Origin: a virus
Virus record (IMG/VR): IMGVR_UViG_3300044729_000371
Location: 1-28,204 of that record
Direction: 5' to 3' (one strand)
Length of the DNA: 28,204 nt
This document shows, one piece after another, positions 14,646 to 21,477 of the stretch. Within the stretch, counting starts at the first letter, position 1; every line of letters starts with the position of its first letter. The position numbers and the translations under genes are program-made. A model generated the notes under the pieces. The model ran no database searches and was not told where the DNA came from. It saw nothing but the letters and a program-made list of their open reading frames with translations.

Positions 14646-15881
14646 ATGAGTATTCTGAATGTCAATACAATAAAACCAGTTGGAAGCGGTCAGACGGTTA
14701 CGGTAAGTGCTGATTCGTTAACAATAGGAGTTACTTCAATTACTTCTGGTTCTATAAATTTAGGAAGTTCTGGTTCTATTACTATTGGAACTGCTGTTGT
14801 AAGTTCTACAAATACAGGCATTGTAACTTCATCAACATCTACAAGAGTTTCATCAGCATCTACCGCAACAGGAGCATTAATTTTCAATTCTACTGTTGGA
14901 GCATTACAAGTTTATAATGGAACTCAATGGTTAACCTTAACATCAACTGTTGCTGCTCAATCTTCGTTTACCGCAACAGGTGGAACAACTTTAAATCCTG
15001 GCAATGGATTTAGATATCACGTTTATACATCTACAAACCCATTTGTAGTCTCTTCTGGTTCAATTACCGCAGAAGTATTAGTTGTTGGTGCTGGTGGAGG
15101 AGGTGGAACTGGCGGTGGAGGTGCCGGTGGCATCATTTATAGTGCGGAAGTTCCTTTAAGTCCAGGAACTTATGTAGCAACTATTGGATCCGGGGGAGCG
15201 GCTTCTGGTGCTCAACCTTCTTCTGGTGGTGATGGTGGAAATAGTTCTTTTGCCAATCCAGGTGGTCCGTGGACAATGACTGGATATGGTGGAGGTGGAG
15301 GTGGTGGTCGCACCGTTCCTGGTAGACCAGGAGGTTCTGGTGGTGGAGACGGAGCTGATGGTAACGCAGGTAATTTTGGTAATTCTTCTGGAACTCAACC
15401 ATCACACCCAGCATTACCATTTACCATCGCAAATTATGGACACGATGGTGGTGGTTGCATTCCGGGAGTTACTTATAATGGCGGTGGAGGCGGCGGCGGA
15501 GCCGGCGAAGTAGGTCGAGCTTCTGATGTTCCAGGAGAGCCAGGTAATGGTGGTAATGGTGGTATGGGAGCAGCATTTCCAAACTTCAACAGACTTGCTC
15601 TTTCTCCTGCGATTCCGGCACCATTTGGAAATGCGATGGGTGATGCTGGATATTTTGGTGGTGGTGGAGGTGGAGGCACTAATATTGACACCGGAACAGG
15701 TCAGGCAACTCCACAAGGTGGTTTAGGTAATATTGGTGGTTTTGGAGCAAGGGTTGGTAATGGAAATGGAACTGCTGCTATCGGATATGGTGGAGGTGGA
15801 GGCGGTGCAGACTATCAAGGTGGACCAGGAAGCACTGCAACTGGTGGTCCTGGAATAGTTATTATTCGCTATAAACTCTAA
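14646..15881 (+). CDS. Glycine-rich tail fibre/adhesin protein
   Basis: The 411-residue product has an N-terminal shaft (MSILNVNTIKPVGSGQTVTV; SITIGTAVVSS), the TGALIFNSTVGALQVYNGTQW motif, and from about residue 125 one glycine-rich domain (YHVYTSTNPFVV, AEVLVVGAGGGGG, AGGIIYSAEVPLSPGTY, GYGGGGGGG, GGPGIVIIRYKL). This copy resembles the one at 4844 (STNPFVV, Y-S-A, PGTY) more than those at 1 or 7211, showing two subtypes. It lacks the PPQG insert. It follows a late promoter and has no clear SD. Confidence 0.8.
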   Translation: MSILNVNTIKPVGSGQTVTVSADSLTIGVTSITSGSINLGSSGSITIGTAVVSSTNTGIVTSSTSTRVSSASTATGALIFNSTVGALQVYNGTQWLTLTSTVAAQSSFTATGGTTLNPGNGFRYHVYTSTNPFVVSSGSITAEVLVVGAGGGGGTGGGGAGGIIYSAEVPLSPGTYVATIGSGGAASGAQPSSGGDGGNSSFANPGGPWTMTGYGGGGGGGRTVPGRPGGSGGGDGADGNAGNFGNSSGTQPSHPALPFTIANYGHDGGGCIPGVTYNGGGGGGGAGEVGRASDVPGEPGNGGNGGMGAAFPNFNRLALSPAIPAPFGNAMGDAGYFGGGGGGGTNIDTGTGQATPQGGLGNIGGFGARVGNGNGTAAIGYGGGGGGADYQGGPGSTATGGPGIVIIRYKL

Positions 15882-15884
15882 ATA
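15878..15884 (+). promoter_or_regulatory. Late promoter variant CTAAATA
   Basis: CTAAATA contains the stop of the upstream gene and lies 14 bases before the ATG at 15899. Confidence 0.55.
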
Positions 15885-15898
15885 GTTAAAAACCCGCA

Positions 15899-16138
15899 AT
15901 GAGCACACTCAAAGCCAATATTATTGATTCAACTTCCGCAACAACGGAGTTCAAAGAAACCATCACCGCAAATGGTGATAAGCAATGGGTGGATACTTAT
16001 GGAGTTATTAAAACCAATCGTGATACCATTGCCGAAAACGTGACAATTCCAGCAGGAACCAATGGTCTTTCTTCTGGACCAATTACAGTTCAACCTGGAT
16101 ATGAAGTTACAGTAAACGGAGAGTGGGTAATTGTATGA
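15899..16138 (+). CDS. Mini structural protein with stand-alone cap module (copy 1)
   Basis: The 79-residue product consists of a short N-terminal part (MSTLKANIIDSTSATTEFKE), a QWVDTYGVIKTNRDTI motif and a terminal cap (ENVTIPAGTNGLSSGPITV...EWVIV). The cap closely matches the C termini of the larger proteins at 4331 and 12419. The gene is followed at once by a diverged duplicate, with start and stop overlapping as ATGA. Role unknown; presumably a virion component that reuses the fibre cap. Confidence 0.72.
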   Translation: MSTLKANIIDSTSATTEFKETITANGDKQWVDTYGVIKTNRDTIAENVTIPAGTNGLSSGPITVQPGYEVTVNGEWVIV

Positions 16139-16377
16139 CTCGCATCTACGTTCAAAACATTCGCTCTCAAACTGGTAGCACAGTTGATTTTAAAGATCCA
16201 ATCAGCGTCAATGGTGCTTCACAATGGGTTGATAGTTATGGAGTCATCAAAACAAATAAAAATACTATTGATGAGAACGTGACGATACCATTGGGAACTA
16301 ACGGAGTCACTGCCGGAACAGTGACAGTCGGTGCTGGTTACACCATTACAGTACAAGGAGTTTGGACAATCGTATGA
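16135..16377 (+). CDS. Mini structural protein with stand-alone cap module (copy 2)
   Basis: This 80-residue duplicate of the preceding gene keeps the QWVDSYGVIKTNKNTI and ENVTIPLGTNGVTAGTVTV motifs, with a more diverged N terminus (MTRIYVQNIRSQTGST). The ATG at 16135 is chosen because it overlaps the upstream TGA as ATGA; a GTG 12 bases earlier is also possible. It overlaps the next gene in the same way, so 15899-17392 looks like a four-gene coupled unit. Confidence 0.72.
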   Translation: MTRIYVQNIRSQTGSTVDFKDPISVNGASQWVDSYGVIKTNKNTIDENVTIPLGTNGVTAGTVTVGAGYTITVQGVWTIV

Positions 16378-17099
16378 CTAGTAAAATTATAGTTAATAAT
16401 ATAGAAGCAGATGTTGGAGTTTCTACCATTACATTTGGCAGTAATATTCAAGGTAACTTAATTGGTAATGTAACAGGAACAGTTAATTCTTCTGGAATTA
16501 TTACCGCATCTAGATTTATCGGCAACGTTACTGGTAATCTAAATTCTAGTGGTGTTTCTACTGTAACTACATTACAAACAGGAGCAATTCAAACAACTGC
16601 TGGAAAACCTATTCTGAATAGTACTGGAAGTATTCTTCAAGTTGTTCAGACCATAAAGACTGATACTTTTTATAGTTCGACAGCAGAAACTTTTTATGAT
16701 GTAACTGGTATGAGTGCAACAATTACTCCGACTAGTTCTTCAAATAGAATATTAGTTAGTGTAAATCTTGGTAAAGTTTGTGGCATTAATAACAATACGT
16801 TTAGAGTTACTAGAAATGGAGTAGTAGCAAATGTAGGTGATGCTGCTGGAAGTAGACCACAATCACAATTTGGCGATTCGAATCAAGGTAGAGACGCAAA
16901 CCATACAGGTTCTATTGCCTTTACCTATCTGGACAGTCCTGCCACAACAAGTGCAGTGACTTATCAACTTCAAGTTAGGGCAGAAGTTGTATCATCTCAA
17001 GGATTTGGATTAAATAGATCATATACTGATAGTGATGCAAATTCTGGATATAATTTTCGTGGAGTTTCAACAGTAGTTTTAATGGAGGTGTCGGCATAA
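16374..17099 (+). CDS. Tail fibre protein with DSPATTS-type head (short shaft)
   Basis: The 241-residue product starts at ATG 16374 (ATGA overlap). It has a short shaft (NIQGNLIGNVTGTVNSSGIITAS; VTGNLNSSGVSTVT) followed by the head shared with the protein at 13214: KPILNSTGSILQVVQT, ATITPTSSSNRILVSV, FTYLDSPATTSAVTYQL, TVVLMEVSA. It is shorter than its paralogue because the GIGTTNP region and part of the shaft are absent. It ends in the same TTAATGGAGGT context that serves as SD for a KYPKP-family gene. Confidence 0.8.
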   Translation: MTSKIIVNNIEADVGVSTITFGSNIQGNLIGNVTGTVNSSGIITASRFIGNVTGNLNSSGVSTVTTLQTGAIQTTAGKPILNSTGSILQVVQTIKTDTFYSSTAETFYDVTGMSATITPTSSSNRILVSVNLGKVCGINNNTFRVTRNGVVANVGDAAGSRPQSQFGDSNQGRDANHTGSIAFTYLDSPATTSAVTYQLQVRAEVVSSQGFGLNRSYTDSDANSGYNFRGVSTVVLMEVSA

Positions 17100-17392
17100 T
17101 GGGAATCGTTCAAGCACTCTTTTCTTTAAGACCAGGAGCAAGATGGGATTTAAACGGAGATACTTATAAAGGTCTTGTGTGGTATGGTCCAGAAGAAACA
17201 AAACCATCAGAAGACGAAATTGCTCAAGAAATAGAAAGACTCCAGGCAGAATATGCAGCAAAAGAATATCAAAGAGACCGTGCCTCTGACTATCCTTCTA
17301 TTCAGGACCAACTAGATACATTATATCATCAAGGTTATGATGGTTGGAAAGAAATGATTGATGAAGTAAAAAATAAATATCCTAAACCTTAA
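17099..17392 (+). CDS. Small tail-associated protein, KYPKP family (member 3)
   Basis: The 97-residue product starts at ATG 17099, overlapping the upstream TAA by one base. Features: MGIVQALFSLRPGARWDLNGD, an acidic helix (EDEIAQEIERLQAEYAAKEYQ), the RASDYPSIQDQLDTLYHQGYDGW motif and the ending VKNKYPKP. It is the clearest family member and shows that the proteins at 9511 and 14302 belong with it. Placement directly behind a fibre head gene, as for member 2, supports a fibre-linked role. Confidence 0.8.
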   Translation: MGIVQALFSLRPGARWDLNGDTYKGLVWYGPEETKPSEDEIAQEIERLQAEYAAKEYQRDRASDYPSIQDQLDTLYHQGYDGWKEMIDEVKNKYPKP

Positions 17393-17398
17393 TAAATA
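17392..17398 (+). promoter_or_regulatory. Late promoter AATAAATA
   Basis: ATAAATA starts at the final base of the upstream stop, 24 bases before the ATG at 17423. Confidence 0.7.
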
Positions 17399-17422
17399 CT
17401 TCAAAACAATTTACATATAGGT

Positions 17423-17704
17423 ATGGACTACACAATTACTTTAACCGAAGCAGAAGACCTAGCACTTCAATATGTCGCTGCCGACCCACAAGATTGGATT
17501 GATAACGCAGCACACAACCGTGCTCGCATTGCGATTGACGAAATCTGCGACCTCTACGTCAAGCATAAGTTAGACAACAACGAAGCAATCACTGCTACTA
17601 ACAAACCTGATATGGTTCTAGCGGCTTATGAGGAAGGTTTAGTCAAAACAGCAGCACAAAGAAACGAAGAAGCAGCAGCGGCATCAGCAGCACTCGCCGG
17701 TTGA
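17423..17704 (+). CDS. Small conserved tail-cluster protein (DWIDNA type)
   Basis: The 93-residue product (ITLTEAEDLALQYVAADPQDWIDNA, ARIAIDEICDLYV, EGLVKTAAQRNEEAAAASAALAG) is largely alpha-helical by composition, with an alanine-rich C-terminal helix. Proteins of this kind recur beside tail-fibre genes in cyanophages and other marine phages. No catalytic motif is seen and the function is unknown. It is probably co-transcribed with the fibre gene at 17725, which has its own strong SD. Confidence 0.72.
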   Translation: MDYTITLTEAEDLALQYVAADPQDWIDNAAHNRARIAIDEICDLYVKHKLDNNEAITATNKPDMVLAAYEEGLVKTAAQRNEEAAAASAALAG

Positions 17705-17724
17705 TAATACAAAGGAGTTTATAA

Positions 17725-18978
17725 ATGGCTAGCAGTCTTCGAGTTAATGCTATCGTTCCAGCGAGTGGAACTAACGTCGCTATTGGGACTGCTGGCGGAA
17801 CTATTACTTATGCTGCGAGTGTCTCTGGGATTTCTACTTTTACAACAGTTAGTGCCACTACTATAAGTGCTACATCAATCACTGGTGTAACAACTGCTGG
17901 TATTACAACGGCTTATATTGGTTCTGTGAATGACGGTCCTCTTTCCGGTTTCCGGAATAAAATAATCAATGGTGATATGAGAGTGGACCAGAGAAATAAT
18001 GGAGCGAGTGTTTCAGTTACTGGTGATGGATTTGGTAATAGACAATTTCCAGTAGATAGATTTAACATTCAAAAAAACTCAACGTGTGTTATTTCTGGTA
18101 TTCAAACATCTGACGTACCAACTGGTCAAGGTTTTTCAAATGCTTTAAGAGCACAAGTCACCACCGCCGATGCCACTATTGCTGCTGGTGATTACGCTTC
18201 TATTAGTCATAGATTTGAGGGATATAACGTTGCCGATTTACACTATGGAACTACCAATGCTAAAACAGCAACTTTATCTTTCTGGGTAAAATCTAGTATA
18301 TCGGGGACATATTGTGTCGCACTTACAAACTATGCCGACAGTCGTGCTATTCCAATAAATTATTCAATTAACTCTCCCGATACTTGGGAGTATAAAACCA
18401 TTACTATTAGTGGAGATACTACTGGAACTTGGGAAAAGACCAACTCTGGTGGTATGAATATGGCGTGGACACTAGGTGCTGGTACAGACTATCAGGCGAC
18501 AAATAACACATGGACAGGAAGTGTAGAATTAGCAACATCATCACAAACTCAGTGGATTTCAACTCTTAATGCTACCTTTTTTATCACAGGAGTTCAATTA
18601 GAATCCGGTACAGTTGCGACCCCGTTTGAGAGAAGAAGTTTCGGACAAGAGTTAGCATTATGTGAAAGATACTATCAAATAAAAGAATATAATGGGGGAA
18701 CAGTTAATATGTATCCTGGTTCAACTAATGGTTATTTTAGCATACCTCTTTCTCCATTAATGAGAACTGGTCCATCCGTAGTTACTTATGATACAGCATA
18801 TCAAGCTTCTGGATTTATATATTATAATGGGGGCAGTACTGCTGTAACTTATGGTAATAATCAAGCTCCAACAGTGGGTGCCGTTTCATCTGCAGCTTCT
18901 AGAACATCTGGAAACTTTTCTACTGGTGAAGTGTGTGGTCATACTTACGTTCGCATTAGAGCTTCTGCCGAATTATAA
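17725..18978 (+). CDS. Tail fibre protein with carbohydrate-module-like region
   Basis: The 417-residue product has an N-terminal shaft (MASSLRVNAIVPASGTNVAIG, GISTFTTVSATT), then from about residue 75 the block GFRNKIINGDMRVDQRN...GFGNRQFPVDRFNI, a beta-rich region with TATLSFWVKSS and FFITGVQLESGTVATPFERRS, then FGQELALCERYYQ and a C-terminal beta domain. The NKIINGDM...FERRSFGQELALC arrangement is frequent in phage tail fibres and resembles CBM4/9-type jelly rolls, so glycan binding is plausible. SD AAGGAG lies seven bases from the ATG. Confidence 0.8.
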   Translation: MASSLRVNAIVPASGTNVAIGTAGGTITYAASVSGISTFTTVSATTISATSITGVTTAGITTAYIGSVNDGPLSGFRNKIINGDMRVDQRNNGASVSVTGDGFGNRQFPVDRFNIQKNSTCVISGIQTSDVPTGQGFSNALRAQVTTADATIAAGDYASISHRFEGYNVADLHYGTTNAKTATLSFWVKSSISGTYCVALTNYADSRAIPINYSINSPDTWEYKTITISGDTTGTWEKTNSGGMNMAWTLGAGTDYQATNNTWTGSVELATSSQTQWISTLNATFFITGVQLESGTVATPFERRSFGQELALCERYYQIKEYNGGTVNMYPGSTNGYFSIPLSPLMRTGPSVVTYDTAYQASGFIYYNGGSTAVTYGNNQAPTVGAVSSAASRTSGNFSTGEVCGHTYVRIRASAEL

Positions 18979-18990
18979 GGAGATAAAGTT

Positions 18991-19206
18991 ATGAATTTTA
19001 AATTAAATCAAGATAGGTCATCTGCAAATAAAATAGGAACAGACGAATGGCATAATGTCGAGACCTCAACAGAATATCTTCTCTGGTTAGAAGAAGGCAA
19101 CACTCCCCTTCCACCAGATCCAGAACCCGAACCTCCAACACCTCAACAAAAGTTAGAGGCAGCAGGACTCTCAATAGAAGAACTCAAAGAACTGTTGGGT
19201 CTATAA
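18991..19206 (+). CDS. Small tail-cluster protein with KLEAAGLSIEELKELLGL tail
   Basis: The 71-residue product has an N-terminal DEWHNVETSTEYLLWLEEGNTPLPP part, a proline-rich linker (PDPEPEPPTPQQ) and an amphipathic C-terminal helix (KLEAAGLSIEELKELLGL). The tail is a recurrent ending in small phage tail-fibre accessory proteins. SD AAGGAG overlaps the upstream stop region (TATAAGGAG), so it is coupled to the fibre gene before it. Function unknown. Confidence 0.7.
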   Translation: MNFKLNQDRSSANKIGTDEWHNVETSTEYLLWLEEGNTPLPPDPEPEPPTPQQKLEAAGLSIEELKELLGL

Positions 19207-19209
19207 ATA
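19202..19209 (+). promoter_or_regulatory. Late promoter TATAAATA
   Basis: Full 8-base consensus containing the TAA stop of the upstream gene, 17 bases before the ATG at 19227. Confidence 0.8.
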
Positions 19210-19226
19210 TCTAAAAACTCATATAA

Positions 19227-20303
19227 ATGTCTGATATAAGATTCAATCGTTGGTTACATCAATCTGGTACTGGCGGAGTCTATCAAGATTCCACTGGTAG
19301 AGTCGGTATCGGAACGTCAGTACCAACGAGTGCTTTGGATGTTCAGTCAGGAACAATTAAGATTGGTAATAATACTTTAAGTTCTTCTGGGGTTTCTACG
19401 TTTTCTAGCGGCATTGTAGTTTCTGCTGGAACCACTGCTGCTCCATCTATAAGTCCAACAGGAGACAGTAATACCGGCATATTCTTTCCTTCTGCTGATA
19501 CCATTGCATTTGCAGAAGGTGGTGTAGAAGCAGCTAGGTTTGATAGTAGTGGTCGTCTGGGTATAGGAACAATAAGTGCTGTAAAACCTTTAGATGTAAG
19601 AGGTGAAGCAACTTTTGGAGTTGGAATTACCACAGGTGATTTAAATTGGAGTAAGGACGATAATCAATTAGTTTATACTTTTTCAGGAACTGCTGGTGGA
19701 GGAAACCCATCTGATGGTGTAATTGCGTTAGTGAGCCCAAATGCAAATCCAAGTGCATCAAGAGTTGGAGCAATTGTTTTTGGAAATAAAGTTTCTGGAA
19801 CTAGCGTAACTAGTAATTCTGGCATTAAGGCAGTTATTGAGTCTTATACAAATACAAACGTAGCAAATGCTGCTGATACTGGAGGATTATTAAGATTTTA
19901 TACAAAACCAGATAATGGTGAATTGGGAGTTCAAATGCAATTGAACTCTAATGGAAATTTATTATTTAACTCTGGATATGGTTCAGCAGCAACGGCTTAT
20001 GGATGCCGTGCCTGGGCGAACTTTGGTTCTACTGGAGTCATTCGCAGTTCAGGAAACGTCAATAGTGTAACTAAAAATAGTAGTGGTAATTATACGATCA
20101 ATTTTACTACTTCTATGCCCGACGCTAATTATTGTGCCAATTATACGACGTGTGATGATAATGTTACCTCAACGTATAGTTACATACAAGGTACTTTCGG
20201 AGGATCTTTTACACCAACAGCGTCTTCCTTTAGAGTTTATGCAATCGGTGATGGTATTGGTCCTAGTGATAGAACTATTAATATGATTTCAGTATTCCGA
20301 TAA
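19227..20303 (+). CDS. Tail fibre protein with FTTSMPDANY-type head
   Basis: The 358-residue product begins MSDIRFNRWLHQSGTGGVYQD, followed by GRVGIGTSVPTSALDVQSG and a module (GIVVSAGTTAAPSISPTG ... DSSGRLGIGT) nearly identical to one in the gene at 6091. After a central beta region the C terminus is a head with GNYTINFTTSMPDANYCANYTTCD and a final NMISVFR strand, a type common at the ends of phage fibres. Head and shaft combinations here differ from 6091, showing module exchange. Leader short, no SD. Confidence 0.8.
   Translation: MSDIRFNRWLHQSGTGGVYQDSTGRVGIGTSVPTSALDVQSGTIKIGNNTLSSSGVSTFSSGIVVSAGTTAAPSISPTGDSNTGIFFPSADTIAFAEGGVEAARFDSSGRLGIGTISAVKPLDVRGEATFGVGITTGDLNWSKDDNQLVYTFSGTAGGGNPSDGVIALVSPNANPSASRVGAIVFGNKVSGTSVTSNSGIKAVIESYTNTNVANAADTGGLLRFYTKPDNGELGVQMQLNSNGNLLFNSGYGSAATAYGCRAWANFGSTGVIRSSGNVNSVTKNSSGNYTINFTTSMPDANYCANYTTCDDNVTSTYSYIQGTFGGSFTPTASSFRVYAIGDGIGPSDRTINMISVFR
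19410..19573 (+). repeat. Dispersed DNA repeat shared with 6301-6464 (copy 2)
   Basis: Direct repeat of about 165 bases with clear DNA-level identity to copy 1, roughly 13 kb away in the same orientation. Recombination between the copies would delete or swap the fibre genes between them while keeping the reading frame. Confidence 0.8.
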
Positions 20304-20330
20304 GCACATTAATATTCAAATTAGTCATTA

Positions 20331-20337
20331 ATAAATA
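20331..20337 (+). promoter_or_regulatory. Late promoter AATAAATA
   Basis: ATAAATA, 12 bases before the ATG at 20350 and 27 bases after the stop of the fibre gene. One of the few cases separated from a stop codon. Confidence 0.7.
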
Positions 20338-20349
20338 AAAATAAAAATT

Positions 20350-20613
20350 ATGGATCAACTTTTTATTCTAGAAAACGATCAAGGTGGCGTTGCTGTAGGA
20401 TACCCATCACCAGAAGCACTTGAAACAATTGGATTGTTTGAATGTGCTAAAAAAGGAACTCCAAAAGGAAAACCTTTCTGGATTGTTGATGAAGAGTATA
20501 TACCAAACGACCATACATTTTTTAATGCTTGGGAACTGGATATAGAGGCACTCGGAGAACCGACAGGATACGGTATGGACTATGAAGACTGGGTACTGGA
20601 GTACAAGAAATGA
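20350..20613 (+). CDS. Small conserved tail-cluster protein (FECAKKGTPKGKPFWI type)
   Basis: The 87-residue product (VAVGYPSPEALETIGLFECAKKGTP, KPFWIVDEEYIPNDHTFFNAWELD) has no recognised catalytic motif. Similar small proteins occur with tail-fibre genes in marine phages. It overlaps the next gene as ATGA, and both follow one late promoter. Function unknown. Confidence 0.7.
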   Translation: MDQLFILENDQGGVAVGYPSPEALETIGLFECAKKGTPKGKPFWIVDEEYIPNDHTFFNAWELDIEALGEPTGYGMDYEDWVLEYKK

Positions 20614-20879
20614 TCAAGATTAACGTAGATAAAGCAAAAGAAATCCAAAAAGATAAGATGAGAGCGGTGAGAAAACCACTTCTAGAAAAACTGGATGTGG
20701 ATTTTGTAAGAGCACTTGAATTTGGTACTGATACTGAAGAAATTAAGACTCAAAAACAAGCACTTCGTGATGCAACCAATATTGTTACTGAAGCAGAAAT
20801 AACTGGAACAACCGTTGATGAGATCACAACAGAACTCAAAGAAGTTTGGGATGAGAGTCTTTTAGGTCCTAAACCTTAA
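20610..20879 (+). CDS. Small conserved tail-cluster protein (LDVDFVRALE type)
   Basis: The 89-residue, mostly helical, charged product (DKAKEIQKDKMRAVRKPLLEKLDVDFVRALE, KQALRDATNIV) resembles small proteins paired with the previous type in other marine phages. Its ending LLGPKP recalls the PKP ending of the KYPKP family, but no wider similarity is evident. It is the last gene of the tail cluster. Function unknown. Confidence 0.7.
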   Translation: MIKINVDKAKEIQKDKMRAVRKPLLEKLDVDFVRALEFGTDTEEIKTQKQALRDATNIVTEAEITGTTVDEITTELKEVWDESLLGPKP

Positions 20880-20947
20880 TTAAGTTATAACTTATCTTCA
20901 ACGGCAACAAACCTAGTCTACTCATAAAAACACTCTTCGTCAACCGG

Positions 20948-20976
20948 TTGACAACCTTTTGAATTTCCTTTATAAT
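20948..20976 (+). promoter_or_regulatory. Consensus sigma-70 promoter TTGACA-17-TATAAT
   Basis: TTGACA (20948-20953), exactly 17 bases, TATAAT (20971-20976): a perfect match to the bacterial housekeeping promoter. The -35 box overlaps the palindrome AACCGGTT (20942-20949). It is the strongest promoter by sequence in the window and lies in the 239-base gap after the tail cluster. Confidence 0.9.
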
Positions 20977-20982
20977 ATTCAA

Positions 20983-21084
20983 GTCTTCAATATCCTTGTA
21001 ACTTTGGGAATGAAGACCACTTCTCTGTGGTGGGAGAGGTGAGTTGGTGGTATAATAAGGAGGGTTTTTATACCCTCTTTTTTT
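20983..21084 (+). ncRNA. Candidate small RNA or attenuated leader between promoter and terminator
   Basis: The RNA from the promoter at 20948 would start near 20983 and meet a strong terminator about 100 bases later, before the glutaredoxin gene. It contains a hairpin ACCAC-TTCTCT-GTGGT (21016-21031) and a G-rich stretch, and no credible ORF. It could be a free small RNA or a leader whose terminator is suppressed by antitermination. No family is recognised; the start site is inferred from the -10 position. Confidence 0.45.
21060..21084 (+). terminator. Intrinsic terminator before the glutaredoxin gene
   Basis: GAGGGT (21060-21065) pairs with ACCCTC (21072-21077) around TTTTAT, followed by seven T. 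Only 34 bases separate it from the next ATG. Confidence 0.85.
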
Positions 21085-21118
21085 CTATTATAAATTAATA
21101 TAAAAATCATAACAAATT

Positions 21119-21361
21119 ATGAACTTTACTGTATATTCTAAAGAGGATTGCCCATACTGCTATAAAGTCAAACAAGTTCTTGAGTTGACAGGAAGTAACT
21201 TTGTGGTTTATAATCTTAATGAGCATTTTACCAAAGATGAGTTTTATGCAGAGTTTGGAAAAGGTTCAACTTTCCCACAGGTTATCTGTGACGATAAGAA
21301 ATTAGGAGGATCCGTTGACACAATCAAATTCCTCAAGGAACAACAAATCATCAAATCCTGA
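21119..21361 (+). CDS. Glutaredoxin
   Basis: The 80-residue glutaredoxin has the dithiol active site CPYC at residues 11-14 in VYSKEDCPYCYKVK, the cis-proline motif TFPQV at 51-55 and the glutathione-site GG pair at 63-64. The length is typical of a minimal phage glutaredoxin. In T4-like phages such proteins donate electrons to ribonucleotide reductase, supporting dNTP synthesis. There is no clear SD, and a TATAAATT element at 21089 resembles a late promoter. A CTAAATA element follows the stop. Confidence 0.9.
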   Translation: MNFTVYSKEDCPYCYKVKQVLELTGSNFVVYNLNEHFTKDEFYAEFGKGSTFPQVICDDKKLGGSVDTIKFLKEQQIIKS

Positions 21362-21362
21362 C

Positions 21363-21369
21363 CTAAATA
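21363..21369 (+). promoter_or_regulatory. Late promoter variant CTAAATA
   Basis: CTAAATA two bases after the glutaredoxin stop codon, ahead of the small membrane-protein gene region. Confidence 0.4.
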
Positions 21370-21411
21370 AAAAAGAAGACCACTTTAATCGTGGCGTTGA
21401 ACTTATACTTA

Positions 21412-21477
21412 ATGGAGGAAAAAGAAAGCAGACCCAGCCCTTCCATATCATCTTTGAGAAGATGGTTTGCTTTCTAA
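21412..21477 (+). CDS. Possible 21-residue peptide (MEEKESRPSPSISSLRRWFAF)
   Basis: A short ORF in the 190-base gap between the glutaredoxin and membrane-protein genes. It has a Ser/Pro-rich start and a basic-aromatic end (LRRWFAF). No good SD precedes it, and its end overlaps the left arm of an inverted repeat. Supported only by position and a plausible composition. Confidence 0.3.
   Translation: MEEKESRPSPSISSLRRWFAF

Noticed and set aside
21048-21056. Extended -10 TGGTATAAT upstream of the terminator
   Set aside because: There is no -35 match, and a start would fall inside the terminator stem, so it is unlikely to be a working promoter.
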